A stretch of 64,000 nt of DNA. Source: Streptococcus zalophi. Its GTDB lineage: Bacteria; Bacillota; Bacilli; Lactobacillales; Streptococcaceae. The first letter of the stretch is position 1, and each line of letters starts with the position of its first letter. The DNA lies in contig NZ_JAENBP010000001.1 in assembly GCF_016481285.1 (NCBI RefSeq), positions 186,001-250,000 on the forward strand, read 5' to 3'. The translations under genes were made by a program, and so were the position numbers. This document shows positions 19,860 through 29,169 of the stretch, piece by piece. A model generated the notes under the pieces. The model saw nothing but the letters and a program-made list of their open reading frames with translations. It ran no database searches and was not told the origin of the DNA.

Positions 19860-20129
19860 TTACCAAAACCAATCCTCTTTCTCATCAAGTGGTTCTGCAT
19901 CTTTTCTCTTACGAGGTCCCTGATGGTAAGCTTGATGTGTCTCATCTTCTTTATAGGGCAGGACAAGTGCCAAAATAAGGTAGATTAACAGGACTCCTCT
20001 AGCATATAAAAAAATTAAGAGAAAGAGAAATCGTAGAAATCCTAAATCTAATGAAAACTTATCTGATATTCCTGAAAGAACACCGGCAAGCCAACTGTTC
20101 TCTCTTTTTTTGTACCACTTTGTCATCAT
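19860..20129 (-). CDS. PspC-domain membrane protein
   Basis: An 89-residue PspC family protein: the N-terminal KKRENSWLAGVLSGISDKFSLDLGFLR motif is followed by a strong transmembrane helix (about 29-57) and a short charged tail. Related proteins take part in envelope-stress responses, but the role in streptococci is unclear. The start is the first or second of two adjacent ATG codons; GGGAGAG favours the second. The 170 bp between it and hprK hold an imperfect AAGGTTCT/AGAACCTT inverted repeat and nothing else I can name. Confidence 0.82.
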   Translation of the reverse strand: MMTKWYKKRENSWLAGVLSGISDKFSLDLGFLRFLFLLIFLYARGVLLIYLILALVLPYKEDETHQAYHQGPRKRKDAEPLDEKEDWFW

Positions 20130-20233
20130 AATCTCTCCCTTTTTGCTAAACTGTTGCTGCTATCGCCAATAGAAATAATAATTATTGCGATGCTATTATA
20201 TTATAATCATTATTGTTGAAGTAGTCATCCGTC

Positions 20234-20668
20234 TTACGAATGATTTTTTAAGATTAGAGTGCCTTGACACTTGCCACATCGATAAAGAGATTGGTTTATA
20301 CGCCGATTTCTAGGGTATGAAAATCCACATGTCTGACAAACATAATAGTATTTGACTGCCTCAATTTTTCTTGGAACATATCTAATGCCATCAACTTTTT
20401 TAAGTAACTCTTTAAACTCTTTATCGCGGTGACGATAACCCCTTTTTTCAAAAAAGAGATGATAGTGGCACAATTCATGGCGAACAATTTTTCGAAATAA
20501 AGCTGGGCCATGTTCTTGATAGATTTTTGTACTAAAATCCAAATGACCATCATTTGGGAAAAATCGCCCACCTGTTGTGGTTAGGCGACTATTCCAAACA
20601 GCATAATGATTAAAAGGTTTGCCAAAATCATCAAGAGAAACTCTTTTAACGTATTCAGTGAGATCCAT
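20234..20668 (-). CDS. SprT-like zinc metalloprotease family protein
   Basis: A 144-residue SprT-family protein. The gluzincin motif is HELCHYH at about residue 64, followed after some 20 residues by a likely third ligand region, and the C-terminus carries a rubredoxin-type zinc knuckle with CQTC and CGKC pairs. Eukaryotic SPRTN cleaves DNA-protein crosslinks, but the bacterial role is not established. It overlaps the end of tex by 14 bp, so the two are translated from one message, as in many streptococci. Confidence 0.88.
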   Translation of the reverse strand: MDLTEYVKRVSLDDFGKPFNHYAVWNSRLTTTGGRFFPNDGHLDFSTKIYQEHGPALFRKIVRHELCHYHLFFEKRGYRHRDKEFKELLKKVDGIRYVPRKIEAVKYYYVCQTCGFSYPRNRRINQSLYRCGKCQGTLILKNHS

Positions 20669-22781
20669 CTAATTCTACCAAGGAAAGATTAACTTTTCCA
20701 CGTTCTTCATCAATTTTAGAGACCCAAACAGTAACGATATCTCCAACTGAAACCACCTGACTAGGATGTTTTATAAATTGATGACTCATCTGAGAAATGT
20801 GAATTAGGCCATCTTCATGGATACCGATATCAACAAAAGCTCCAAAATCAACAACATTTCTAATGGTTCCTTCAAGTTTTTGACCAATGTTAAGGTCTTT
20901 CAAATCTAAAACATCTTGGCGGAGCGTCGGTGCTTCAAAATCATCACGTAAATCGCGACCAGGTTTTAGAAGGTCTTGAATAATATCTTTTAAGGTTGCT
21001 TCACCAATTGCAATCGTTTTTGAAACTGCCTTATAATCAAGTGCCTTTAGTTTCTTTTGAGCTTCTTGATTTAGTTCTTCAATAGACAATAAGGCAAATA
21101 AGCGCTCAACAGCAGGATAGCTTTCAGGATGAACACCAGTATTATCTAAAATGTTTGAACTATTTGGAATACGCAAGAAGCCTGCCGCTTGTTCAAATGC
21201 CTTATCTCCCAAACGTGGCACCTTTTTAATGTCAAAACGAGACATTATCGCACCATTTTCTTCACGGTATTTGACAAGGTTTTCTGAAATGGTTTTGTTG
21301 AATCCTGAAACATAAGATAAAAGAGCAGGGCTTGCTGTATTAACATTAACACCGACTTGGTTTACTACTGTTTCAACAGTGAAATCAAGGTTTTCTGATA
21401 ATTTCTTTTGACTCACATCATGTTGGTATTGACCAACACCAATGGATTTTGGATCAATTTTAACCAGCTCTGCCAAAGGGTCTTGAAGACGTCTAGCAAT
21501 AGATATGGCAGAGCGTTTTTCAACTGGTAAATCAGGAAATTCATGCCTTGCCAACTCACTTGCTGAGTAAACAGAAGCACCACTTTCATTGACAATTACA
21601 TAAGAAACTTGAGGGTACTCTTTTAAAACTTCAGCAACAAAGCTCTCACTTTCTCGACTAGCTGTTCCATTACCAATAGCAATCAGCTCAATCCCATAGT
21701 CTTCAATCAATTGTTTTAAAACAACCTTGGCATCTTCAATTTGTTTTTGAGTGGCTGGTTTTACTGGGTAGATAACTTGTGTCAAGATTAATTTACCTGT
21801 GAGATCAACCAGAGCCAATTTTGCTCCCGTTCGAAAGGCTGGGTCAAACCCTAGAACCATTTTTCCCTTCAAAGGCGCAATTAAAAGGAGATTGCGCAAG
21901 TTTTCTGAAAAAAGCGAGATTGCTCCATCTTCTGCTTTTTCAGTCAATTCAGAACGAATTCGACGTTCCATAGCAGGAATGATTTTCTTTTTTAGCGCCT
22001 GTTGAATACTATGTTTAATATAATCGTTTTGCTGTTTAAAACGGTATTCAAAAAAGCGTGTCATCTTATCCAAGTTATGTTCAAAAGAAACCTTTAAAAC
22101 ACCTAATTTCTCACCACGATTCAAAGCTAGAACACGATAACCTTGGAGATTAGCAACTTTTTCTGAGAAATCATAGTAGATTTGAAAGACCTTCTTTTCG
22201 TCTAGCGTGTCATCTTTTAAACTTGACGTTAACGTACTGTACTGCCAGATTTCGTTATAAGTCCAAGAACGCAATTTAAGATCTTCTGATAAAAATTCGA
22301 TTAAAATATCAGTAGCGCCAGTTAAAGCCTTGTCAACTGTATCAAAGGTGTCATTGAGGAAATTCTTGGCCTTTTCTTCAAGATTAGCATCATTTTGCAA
22401 AATAAGACGTGTCAAGTCAGACAGACCATTTTCACGCGCAATTGTTGCTTTGGTGCGTCGTTTTTCCTTATAAGGCAGATAAAGTTCCTCAACATCTGCT
22501 AATTTTTCAGCATCTGTGATTGCTTTTTCAAGCTCAGGAGTCAATTTCCCCTGCTCAGCAATTTTAGCAAGAACGGTTTCTTTTCTCTCTGAAAGGGCAG
22601 TCAGTTGCTTGTCTCGATCGATAATCGCTTTGATGTCAACTTCATCAAGGTTACCAGTCATTTCCTTACGATAACGCGCAATAAAAGGAATGGTATTTCC
22701 TTCTGTCGTTAATTGTAAAACCGTTGTGATTTGTGTTTGTTTAATGCCCAATTCTTGGGCGATAATATAACTATTTTCCAT
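20655..22781 (-). CDS. tex: Tex, S1-domain RNA-binding transcription accessory protein
   Basis: A 708-residue nucleic-acid-binding protein. Visible domains are the N-terminal helix-turn-helix region ([20 protein letters not shown]), the YqgF-like RNase H fold ([19 protein letters not shown]), helix-hairpin-helix repeats around [16 protein letters not shown], and a C-terminal S1 domain ([30 protein letters not shown]). The frame stays open to 22928, but the ATG at 22781 gives the family N-terminus. Its GAGGG is only a few bases away, and a TATAAT lies immediately upstream, which makes the start or leader unusual. Confidence 0.92.
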   Translation of the reverse strand: MENSYIIAQELGIKQTQITTVLQLTTEGNTIPFIARYRKEMTGNLDEVDIKAIIDRDKQLTALSERKETVLAKIAEQGKLTPELEKAITDAEKLADVEELYLPYKEKRRTKATIARENGLSDLTRLILQNDANLEEKAKNFLNDTFDTVDKALTGATDILIEFLSEDLKLRSWTYNEIWQYSTLTSSLKDDTLDEKKVFQIYYDFSEKVANLQGYRVLALNRGEKLGVLKVSFEHNLDKMTRFFEYRFKQQNDYIKHSIQQALKKKIIPAMERRIRSELTEKAEDGAISLFSENLRNLLLIAPLKGKMVLGFDPAFRTGAKLALVDLTGKLILTQVIYPVKPATQKQIEDAKVVLKQLIEDYGIELIAIGNGTASRESESFVAEVLKEYPQVSYVIVNESGASVYSASELARHEFPDLPVEKRSAISIARRLQDPLAELVKIDPKSIGVGQYQHDVSQKKLSENLDFTVETVVNQVGVNVNTASPALLSYVSGFNKTISENLVKYREENGAIMSRFDIKKVPRLGDKAFEQAAGFLRIPNSSNILDNTGVHPESYPAVERLFALLSIEELNQEAQKKLKALDYKAVSKTIAIGEATLKDIIQDLLKPGRDLRDDFEAPTLRQDVLDLKDLNIGQKLEGTIRNVVDFGAFVDIGIHEDGLIHISQMSHQFIKHPSQVVSVGDIVTVWVSKIDEERGKVNLSLVELDGSH

Positions 22782-22924
22782 ACCCTCTATTATATCATCT
22801 TTAATAATGATTGGATAATATTTACTATTTTTCTGACGTTTTAAAAGAATGCTTTCTCCCTCAGAGAACGTTTTGTCAAGTACCTTTTTTAATTTATTGA
22901 CGATTTCATTATAAAAATTGGGCA

Positions 22925-22960
22925 ACAAAAAACAGCAAACCTTTTTGATTTACTGTTTTT
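22925..22960. terminator. Terminator downstream of the TfoX-like gene
   Basis: AAAACAGCAAA pairs imperfectly with TTTACTGTTTT with T or A runs on each side. On the minus strand it ends the TfoX-like transcript before tex. Confidence 0.65.
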
Positions 22961-23002
22961 CAAATTACTATATTCAATTAGACAAACTGGTATTTATCAG
23001 TC

Positions 23003-23317
23003 TTATTTGGCTTTCTTTGGTTTCTTTTCGGGCAGTTCCGCATACATGCCGCCCAATATTTCTACAATCAAATCAGTATCTTCAAATTTGTCAAATACAT
23101 GCATCAACGTCTTTGAACCATCATAAGGATAACGCAGTTCTGAATCTGAAAGAAGTCTATCCGATGTTGGCGTCCTCTTCAAAAACAGTTCATTATTGCA
23201 AATGTCACCTATCAGCTTACCATTAAAATATACAAGGTATCCGCCCATCATAGATTTTATGACAATATCACCAGATTCAGAAAAACTATCACGAACATAT
23301 TCATTAAATTCATTCAC
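23003..23317 (-). CDS. TfoX N-terminal domain protein
   Basis: A 104-residue protein with the TfoX_N fold: SESGDIVIKSMMGGYLVYFNGKLIGDICNNELFLK near the N-terminus and GGMYAELPEKKPKKAK at the end. It lacks the C-terminal TfoX domain of the Haemophilus competence activator Sxy, so a competence role should not be assumed. The start is GTG with a GGGGGG run about 9 nt upstream. It has its own terminator, and the decayed recombinase begins 90 bp upstream of it. Confidence 0.75.
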   Translation of the reverse strand: MNEFNEYVRDSFSESGDIVIKSMMGGYLVYFNGKLIGDICNNELFLKRTPTSDRLLSDSELRYPYDGSKTLMHVFDKFEDTDLIVEILGGMYAELPEKKPKKAK

Positions 23318-23404
23318 CTTGATTACCCCCCAAAAATCAAATTCTAATTTGTTTCACTCAATATTTTTAATATTATATCATATTTTCAATTAGTTTTACA
23401 GGTC

Positions 23405-24000
23405 TAATACTTCTGCCTTTTCAGTATGCGTGTTATGCTTGCTTTGTTCCAGTTATATCTGTTTTCTTCCTTGAGGAATTTGTTTTTCGCTGTTCCTCTG
23501 TCTTGCTGTTTCATATAAAATGTTGGATGAGTATCTCATTTGTTTTAAGATGAATTGCTATCTGATTTCTGTTTTTCCTCTCCATAGATTGCCTAAAAAT
23601 GAGTTTTACAACTTCGACAGCTTCTTTATCGACTATCCAATAATCTTTGCTTGCAGGATTTTTTATATAGACGTAGGGTCTTCTGTTACTATAGGCTTTC
23701 CATTTGCTCCTTTGACCTTAATTCCTGTTTTTACTTTCTTACTGATTCCTCTTGCATCCCACTCTGACATGATGTTAATAAGGGACAAATTCCAATGCAT
23801 TTTGGTCTTTACTGTCTATACCGTTGTTGATGGCGATAAAGCGTATATTGTTTCTATTGACTATGCTATTACTCTCGCCACCGCCTCTATCTTCATCACC
23901 AACTGAAAGGTTGGAGTATAGTGCTGTGATTTTACCTATATCCTCTATCATGGCGTTGTCCTCTTTAAAGTCTATATATCATCCCTTTACAGTTAATAGT
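23405..24000 (-). pseudogene. Remnant of a large serine recombinase (TnpX/TndX type)
   Basis: The minus strand carries broken pieces of one protein in consecutive frames. They are KITALYSNLSVGDEDRGGGE followed directly by NNIRFIAINNGIDSKDQNALEF, then NIMSEWDARGISKKVKTGIK, then a segment with DYWIVDKEAVEVVKLIFRQS, then RYNWNKASITRILKRQKY. These match, in order, the resolvase domain and recombinase domain of Tn4451/Tn5397-type serine recombinases. About 80-90 residues of the catalytic domain are missing after ESNSIVN, there are several frameshifts and stops, and the C-terminal half is gone. Non-functional. No other transposon genes or ends are visible. Confidence 0.85.
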
Positions 24001-24044
24001 ATGCTCCCTCAGTAAGCATTGATGTCTTCTTATAGATTTTGTAG

Positions 24045-24050
24045 TATAAT
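24045..24050 (+). promoter_or_regulatory. Probable -10 of the SPJ_0845-family gene
   Basis: A consensus TATAAT lies 32 nt before the ATG, just outside the recombinase remnant. No convincing -35 is visible. Confidence 0.45.
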
Positions 24051-24082
24051 AGAAGTATCTTAAACTAGAAAGTTGGTTTTCT

Positions 24083-24217
24083 ATGGCAATTACTCATAAA
24101 AAACAAGATGATTTAGAAAAAATGTTGGAAAATTTTGCAACCTTACCAACCGCAACAAAACCTTCTCCACCTGATGCAGAGAAAGAAAAAACAAACAAAA
24201 AAGCAGATAAAAAATAA
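24083..24217 (+). CDS. SPJ_0845-family small protein
   Basis: A 44-residue hydrophilic protein beginning MAITHKKQDDLEKMLENFAT, with a Pro-containing middle and a Lys/Glu-rich tail. It matches the conserved streptococcal SPJ_0845 family, which is often left unannotated because of its size. Support comes from the conserved start, the TATAAT 32 nt upstream and an intrinsic terminator that begins at its stop codon. The function is unknown; the charge pattern suggests a soluble binding protein. Confidence 0.8.
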   Translation: MAITHKKQDDLEKMLENFATLPTATKPSPPDAEKEKTNKKADKK

Positions 24218-24242
24218 AGACCTTCTTAAAGATGGTCTTTTT
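24216..24242 (+). terminator. Terminator of the SPJ_0845-family gene
   Basis: AAAGACC / GGTCTTT stem with a TTTTTT tail starting at the stop codon. Confidence 0.8.
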
Positions 24243-24286
24243 TGAAACCTCTTTTATTTTTAAAAACTGTCGAAAAAACAAATAAA

Positions 24287-24295
24287 TGTTATAAT
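24287..24295 (+). promoter_or_regulatory. Promoter (extended -10) of the YraQ/TIGR03943 operon
   Basis: TGTTATAAT is an extended -10 element, 66 nt before the permease ATG. Confidence 0.6.
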
Positions 24296-24304
24296 GAATA
24301 CTAC

Positions 24305-24333
24305 TTATCTTAAGATAACAAGTTTTGTTATCT
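24305..24333 (+). promoter_or_regulatory. Overlapping palindromes in the permease operon leader
   Basis: TTATCTTAAGATAA (24305-24318) is a perfect 14-bp palindrome. Its right half overlaps a second perfect inverted repeat, AGATAACAA-GTT-TTGTTATCT (24313-24333). Three AGATAA half-sites result, placed 10-38 nt after the -10, where a repressor would act. The second repeat could also form an RNA hairpin. I cannot name the regulator. Confidence 0.65.
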
Positions 24334-24360
24334 CAACAAATAAGGAGATGATTTCAACTC

Positions 24361-25263
24361 ATGTCTATTTTAAGTCAATTACCAAGCAGTGTTTTACAAT
24401 GGTTTGCCATTTTTTTATCTATCATCATTGAAGCTCTCCCCTTTGTGTTTTTGGGGAGTATTTTAGCTGGGGCGATTGAAGTTTATCTAACGCCTGATAT
24501 GGTAACAAGATACCTTCCAAAAAATAAGTGGCTACGCATTTTATTTGGTACGATGATTGGTTTTGTTTTCCCATCATGTGAATGTGGTATCGTGCCCATC
24601 GTCAATCGCTTTATTGAAAAAAGAGTACCTAGCTACACTGCTATTCCTTTTTTAGCAACTGCACCAATCATTAATCCTATTGTCTTATTTGCAACTTACT
24701 CAGCATTTGGCAATTCTTTTCGCTTTTTATTTTTAAGACTTGTCGGTGCTATGCTTGTGGCTACTTGCTTAGGAATTATGCTAGGATTTGTAGTTGACAG
24801 CAACATTCAAAAACCTAATCGAAACAATACCCATTTTCATGACTACTCTGATAAAAACTGGCAACAAAAAGTTTTTTACGCTTTATCTCATGCTGTAGAT
24901 GAATTTTTCGATGTGGGACGCTATCTGGTTTTTGGTAGTCTCGTTGCCTCAGGGATGCAAATTTATGTGCCAACTCGTATTTTAACCACTATCGGTCATA
25001 ATCCGCTAACAGCTATTTTAATCATGATGTTACTTGCTTTCATCCTATCACTTTGTAGTGAAGCGGATGCTTTTATCGGTGCTTCTTTATTATCAACGTT
25101 TGGAATGGCACCCGTCATGGCTTTTCTTATTATTGGTCCGATGATTGACATTAAAAATCTTCTCATGATGCTTAATTCTTTTAAAAAACGGTTTATCCTG
25201 CAATTTATGGCGACATCTAGTGTGGTCGTTGTGCTCTACTGTTTATTCTTGGGGGTGATGTGA
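24361..25263 (+). CDS. YraQ-family permease
   Basis: A 300-residue polytopic membrane protein of the permease family DUF318/YraQ (ArsP-like). It shows the paired motifs FVFPSCECGIVPIVNRFIEKRVP in the first half and LSLCSEADAFIGASLLSTFG in the second, with about eight hydrophobic segments. Family members include exporters of organoarsenicals and proteins of unknown substrate. The Cys pair in SCECG may bind a thiophilic ion. AAGGAG precedes the ATG. It overlaps the TIGR03943 gene by one base (TGATG), the usual two-component arrangement of these permeases. Confidence 0.87.
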   Translation: MSILSQLPSSVLQWFAIFLSIIIEALPFVFLGSILAGAIEVYLTPDMVTRYLPKNKWLRILFGTMIGFVFPSCECGIVPIVNRFIEKRVPSYTAIPFLATAPIINPIVLFATYSAFGNSFRFLFLRLVGAMLVATCLGIMLGFVVDSNIQKPNRNNTHFHDYSDKNWQQKVFYALSHAVDEFFDVGRYLVFGSLVASGMQIYVPTRILTTIGHNPLTAILIMMLLAFILSLCSEADAFIGASLLSTFGMAPVMAFLIIGPMIDIKNLLMMLNSFKKRFILQFMATSSVVVVLYCLFLGVM

Positions 25264-26078
25264 TGTTTAGATTCTTAGTTTTAGTCGGTTATTTTGAATT
25301 AGGAATGTACTTGCAACTATCTGGAAAATTAGATCAATACATCAACATTCATTATTCTTATCTCGCTTATATTTCGATGGTGTTATCACTCATTCTAGCC
25401 ATTGTTCAATTGATAATCTGGATGAAAAAATTAGAAATGCCTAGTCATTTAACGACAAAATCAGCCAAATGGGCTAGCATCATTCTTTTGCTATTTCCGA
25501 TTGCAGTTGGGCTTTTAGTACCAACAGCTACTCTTGATTCCACAACCGTCTCAGCAAAAGGCTATCACTTCCCACTTGCCAGTGGCTCCTCCCCAACAGG
25601 CGAGAGTAGTGATGGCACGCGTGTTCAATACTTAAAACCGGATACCAGTCTTTATTTCACTAAAGCTTCTTATAATAACGAAATGAAAAAAGCACTTAAC
25701 AAGTATAAAGGCTCAAAACCTTTAAAAATCACAAGTGACAATTATATGGAAGTGATGGAACTGATTTATCTTTTCCCTGATGAATTTGTTGGTCGTGAGA
25801 TTAACTATCTAGGTTTTGTCTATAATGACCCAAAAACAGAAAATTATCAATTCCTTTTTCGCTTTGGTATTATACACTGTATCGCCGATTCGGGTGTCTA
25901 TGGTCTACTAACCAAGGGGGAAAATATTGATTTAGAAGATAACAACTGGGTTAATGTCAAGGGCAAATTAAGTCTTGAATACAATCAAAATCTTGATCAA
26001 ACCTTGCCAGTACTTACTATCGAAAACATTCAATCCATACAAGAACCCGATAACCCTTATGTTTATCGTGTGTTTTAA
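25263..26078 (+). CDS. TIGR03943-family putative permease subunit
   Basis: A 271-residue partner of the YraQ permease. It has an N-terminal membrane region with three or four helices to about residue 95, then an extracytoplasmic domain of mixed strands (EFVGREINYLGFVYNDPKTENYQFLFRFGIIHCIAD), the DUF1980 part. The latter contains a lone HCIAD motif with His and Cys that might bind a metal. The ATG at 25263 is preferred to the GTG one codon earlier because GGGGG lies before it. The function of the pair is not known to me. Confidence 0.85.
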   Translation: MFRFLVLVGYFELGMYLQLSGKLDQYINIHYSYLAYISMVLSLILAIVQLIIWMKKLEMPSHLTTKSAKWASIILLLFPIAVGLLVPTATLDSTTVSAKGYHFPLASGSSPTGESSDGTRVQYLKPDTSLYFTKASYNNEMKKALNKYKGSKPLKITSDNYMEVMELIYLFPDEFVGREINYLGFVYNDPKTENYQFLFRFGIIHCIADSGVYGLLTKGENIDLEDNNWVNVKGKLSLEYNQNLDQTLPVLTIENIQSIQEPDNPYVYRVF

Positions 26079-26085
26079 TCAAATG

Positions 26086-26118
26086 AAAAATCTCAGAGAT
26101 AAACTCTCTGAGATTTTT
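26086..26118. terminator. Bidirectional terminator between the permease operon and ftsY
   Basis: AAAAATCTCAGAGA pairs with TCTCTGAGATTTTT around a 5-nt loop between two convergent genes. Confidence 0.88.
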
Positions 26119-26120
26119 TA

Positions 26121-27380
26121 TTAGATAAGTCCTTCTAATAACCCTTGCATAAAGTTTTCGGAATTAAAGGCACCAATATCATCAATTTTTTCACCAAAAC
26201 CAATTAATTTAACTGGAATATCAAGTTCCTCTCTGATGGCAAGAACAACACCACCTTTTGCGGTACCATCTAACTTAGTCAAAACAATCCCTGTGACAGG
26301 AGTGATTTTTGAAAATTCTTTGGCTTGAACTAGAGCGTTTTGACCCGTTGAAGCATCTAAAGCTAACAAGGTTTCATGTGGTGCATCAGGTATCACTCGT
26401 TTAATGATACGACCTATTTTTTCTAATTCTGCCATGAGATTGTCTTTATTTTGCAGACGACCTGCTGTGTCAATTAAAAGAATATCAACGCCTTCTTTTA
26501 CAGCTCTTTCAACACCATCAAAAACAACACTAGCTGGGTCAGCTTTTTCAACACCGGTGATAACGGGCACGTTAACTCTTTTGCCCCATTCGACTAGTTG
26601 TGCAACAGCTCCTGCTCTAAAGGTGTCGGCTGCCACTAACATGACTTTCTTTCCTTCTTGTTGGTATTTGTAGGCAAGCTTACCAATAGATGTTGTTTTA
26701 CCAACACCATTAACACCAACAAATAACATGACCGTTAAGTCTTCTTGAAGATTTAACTTTTCATTGAATTGACCATCTTTTTCATAGATTGTCACTAATT
26801 TTTCGATGATGACTTGTTTTAACTCTTCAGGTCTCTTAGCATTTTCGAGTTTTGCCTCATAACGTAATTCTTCAGTCAAGTTTGATGCTACTAAAACACC
26901 GACATCTGATAGAATCAACATTTCTTCCAAATCTTCAAAAAACTCTTCATCAATACTTCTAAAATTAGCTAGAAAGGCATTTAATCTCGCACCAAATCCT
27001 GTACGCGTCTTTTTAAGTGTTCTGTGATATTTTTCCTCATCAGATTCTTGAGAGTTATCTTGCACATTATCAATGTCTTGTACTTCATTGATGTCTTGTG
27101 TATCAAGGACATTAAAATTATCCTTGGAAATTTGCTTAATCTCTTCTTTTTCCTCATGTGTTTGAGACAAGTCATTGGTGAGATTAGCTGTGGCATTTTC
27201 TTGAAACTCCTGTTCTAAAGTTTGATGACTTTCAGAAGTTTCTATTGATACCAAGTCATTTTCTTCACTTTTTTCTTTAATATCTGGATTGTTTGTTTCA
27301 ATTTGTTCCTCAGAGGTCACAACGTCCTCTTTAGTCTCTTCTTTTTTATTTCTTCCAAATAGGCGGTCAAATAATCCCAT
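26121..27380 (-). CDS. ftsY: FtsY, signal recognition particle receptor
   Basis: SRP receptor GTPase that delivers ribosome-nascent chains to the translocon. The first 110 residues are very acidic (Glu, Asp and Gln rich), the membrane-targeting A domain. Then follow the N domain and the G domain with [10 protein letters not shown] (G1), [16 protein letters not shown] (G3), TKLDG (G4) and GFGEKIDD. The 419 residues are full length. Its start overlaps the end of the upstream Cof gene by 14 bp, so both are on one message. Confidence 0.97.
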   Translation of the reverse strand: MGLFDRLFGRNKKEETKEDVVTSEEQIETNNPDIKEKSEENDLVSIETSESHQTLEQEFQENATANLTNDLSQTHEEKEEIKQISKDNFNVLDTQDINEVQDIDNVQDNSQESDEEKYHRTLKKTRTGFGARLNAFLANFRSIDEEFFEDLEEMLILSDVGVLVASNLTEELRYEAKLENAKRPEELKQVIIEKLVTIYEKDGQFNEKLNLQEDLTVMLFVGVNGVGKTTSIGKLAYKYQQEGKKVMLVAADTFRAGAVAQLVEWGKRVNVPVITGVEKADPASVVFDGVERAVKEGVDILLIDTAGRLQNKDNLMAELEKIGRIIKRVIPDAPHETLLALDASTGQNALVQAKEFSKITPVTGIVLTKLDGTAKGGVVLAIREELDIPVKLIGFGEKIDDIGAFNSENFMQGLLEGLI

Positions 27381-28203
27381 CTTTTCCCTCTCTTAGTATA
27401 TATTTTTCAATAGCCTCTGCTACTCCTGACTCATCATTGGTGCGACTAGTCGTTCTTTTGATTTCTTTTTTAACAGTATCTGAAGCATTTTTCATGGCAA
27501 CTGGTAATCCAACCCATCTTAGCATCGAAAGATCATTTTCTTCATCTCCAATAGCCATCATCTCTTCTTTTTTGATGCCTAAGTGCTCACCCAAAATAGC
27601 AAGGGCACTTCCTTTGTCAACACCTTTTGGCATGATTTCAAGCAAGATATCTCTTGATTTAAAAATCTCAAATGCCTCATGAAAACGCTTGGGAATTTTA
27701 GACAGTTGCTGATCTAAGTATTCGGCATCAAAAACAGTAACAATCTTATTATAAATAATGTCATGTGGGAGTTCTTTAAGTGTCTTAATATTATGGAAAT
27801 CTAATAGGACATTAGCAGTGGGATAAAGCGATTTGTGATTACCAGCAGTTAAGGTATAACTCTTTGAATCACTAAGAATATCAACTGGTAGTCCTAAAGA
27901 CAGTAACATCTCGGTAATCCTTTCCACATCTTCTCTACGCAATGTTTTTTGAAAAAGACTGTTACCATTATTTTTTTGAATTAGCCCACCATTAAAAGTG
28001 ATGCTATAGTCTTCTTGATTTTTTAAATCCAAAAATTCTAAAAGATTGCCAATAGCTCTTAAAGGGCGACCTGTTGTAATAACAACCTTTACTCCTTTAT
28101 TTTTAGCTTGGGTGATGGCCATTTTATTTAAAAAGGGTACTTCTTTTTGGCTATTAAATAAAGTGCCATCCAAATCCAAGGCTAATAATTTAATCTTAGT
28201 CAT
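27367..28203 (-). CDS. Cof-type HAD-IIB phosphatase
   Basis: A 278-residue sugar-phosphate or pyridoxal-phosphate-type phosphatase of the Cof subfamily. Motif I is LLALDLDGTLFNS, motif II VVITTGRPL, and motif IV AIGDEENDLSMLRWVGLPVAMKNA, with the IIB cap between. GAAGGGAG lies 7 nt before the ATG at 28203; an in-frame start at 28227 includes that site and is rejected. It lies upstream of ftsY, an arrangement also found in other streptococci. The substrate is unknown. Confidence 0.88.
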   Translation of the reverse strand: MTKIKLLALDLDGTLFNSQKEVPFLNKMAITQAKNKGVKVVITTGRPLRAIGNLLEFLDLKNQEDYSITFNGGLIQKNNGNSLFQKTLRREDVERITEMLLSLGLPVDILSDSKSYTLTAGNHKSLYPTANVLLDFHNIKTLKELPHDIIYNKIVTVFDAEYLDQQLSKIPKRFHEAFEIFKSRDILLEIMPKGVDKGSALAILGEHLGIKKEEMMAIGDEENDLSMLRWVGLPVAMKNASDTVKKEIKRTTSRTNDESGVAEAIEKYILREGKDGII

Positions 28204-28534
28204 AAAACTCCCTTCCTTCAACTTCACTCATTCTTTATTCTATCAAAATTTAATCAATTTTTGGGAAATAGATGACAATTCTCTTAAATTAAATGTTTCT
28301 TTTAGAAAATAAATAGCAAGACAAGTTAATTTTCACAAATAGTATGATTTTTATATGCTCTCATCTATTTGAAATAGGGCTTTACAATAATTTATACCAT
28401 CATTACATTATACAATTCGTAAAATGACTATTCTTTTTAGACGGGTTCTTCTGTTCGTACTTAAAGTAAAAAACTGCCTATCTTTTTGTGATTTTTTACT
28501 ATCTCTTTTTTAATTAGACTATCAATTCTATAGA
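28204..28534. other. Gene-free AT-rich interval
   Basis: No open frame with a credible start is visible on either strand. It holds the left copy of the 23-bp repeat (28284-28306) and, at about 28463-28500, an AGTAAAAAA / TTTTTTACT pair that could end the HXXEE transcript. Confidence 0.5.
28284..28306 (+). repeat. 23-bp direct repeat, left copy
   Basis: It begins TTAAATTAAATGTTTC and ends TTTTAGA, and is identical to 29170-29192. Together the copies bracket the HXXEE gene with a period of 886 bp. Confidence 0.8.
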
Positions 28535-29038
28535 TTATAATTCTTTGATTTTTTTAGTAACTTGTTCCATTATCCAATGCACAAAAATCAGATTTAATAC
28601 CATTAGAATGATGGATAGGGTGGAAAAAACAATGACATGAAGGTAATCATATTTAAAGTAATTGATAGTTTTCACTATCAAAAATATACTTATGGGTAAG
28701 AGTACAACACTTGATATCAATGCAGGGATATATTTACTTATCACAATACTTTGAATGATGTGGATTGCTAAGTGTACTGTAAATGCAATAAATACTCCAA
28801 TCCATAATAGGTAAGCCTTCCAGATGATGCTTATGGTTGTTAATAAAATACATAACAAATACTCTTCAAGAATAGCTATTGCAAAGCCTTCTGTACTAAA
28901 GTTTTTGTATAGCTTTTTGAGTAGATTATTTTTTTTTACTATTTCATTATTTTTTTCAAGCCATAGTTTAAACCCTATTATTTCTTCCATTTCGTGAATC
29001 ATAAAAATAATAGGAAATAGCCAAAATACATTATCCAT
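28535..29038 (-). CDS. HXXEE-domain membrane protein
   Basis: A 167-residue integral membrane protein. The family motif lies close to the N-terminus as IHEMEE (H15, E18, E19), followed by about five hydrophobic segments and a second conserved block TVHLAIHIIQS with paired histidines. The conserved His/Glu residues near membrane helices suggest metal binding or catalysis in the membrane, but the function is unknown. It has no operon partner and lies between two copies of a 23-bp repeat, so it is probably a recent arrival. GGGAGG lies upstream of the ATG. Confidence 0.78.
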   Translation of the reverse strand: MDNVFWLFPIIFMIHEMEEIIGFKLWLEKNNEIVKKNNLLKKLYKNFSTEGFAIAILEEYLLCILLTTISIIWKAYLLWIGVFIAFTVHLAIHIIQSIVISKYIPALISSVVLLPISIFLIVKTINYFKYDYLHVIVFSTLSIILMVLNLIFVHWIMEQVTKKIKEL

Positions 29039-29169
29039 TTTAACCTCCCGAAAGCCATTATCTTTTATTATATCATTTTCATTGCAATCACTAATAAGAT
29101 AGAGTTAGCGCCATAGACAGTTAATATTTTTTACCTAATACTCAACTTATTTTCATTTAGTTTATGCTT

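Noticed and set aside
23003-23317. Competence regulator TfoX/Sxy
   Set aside because: Only the N-terminal TfoX domain is present and streptococcal competence does not use Sxy; the name should not imply that role.
23520-24015. Plus-strand ORFs of 128 and 63 codons
   Set aside because: They are antisense to the recombinase remnant, whose reading on the other strand explains the sequence.
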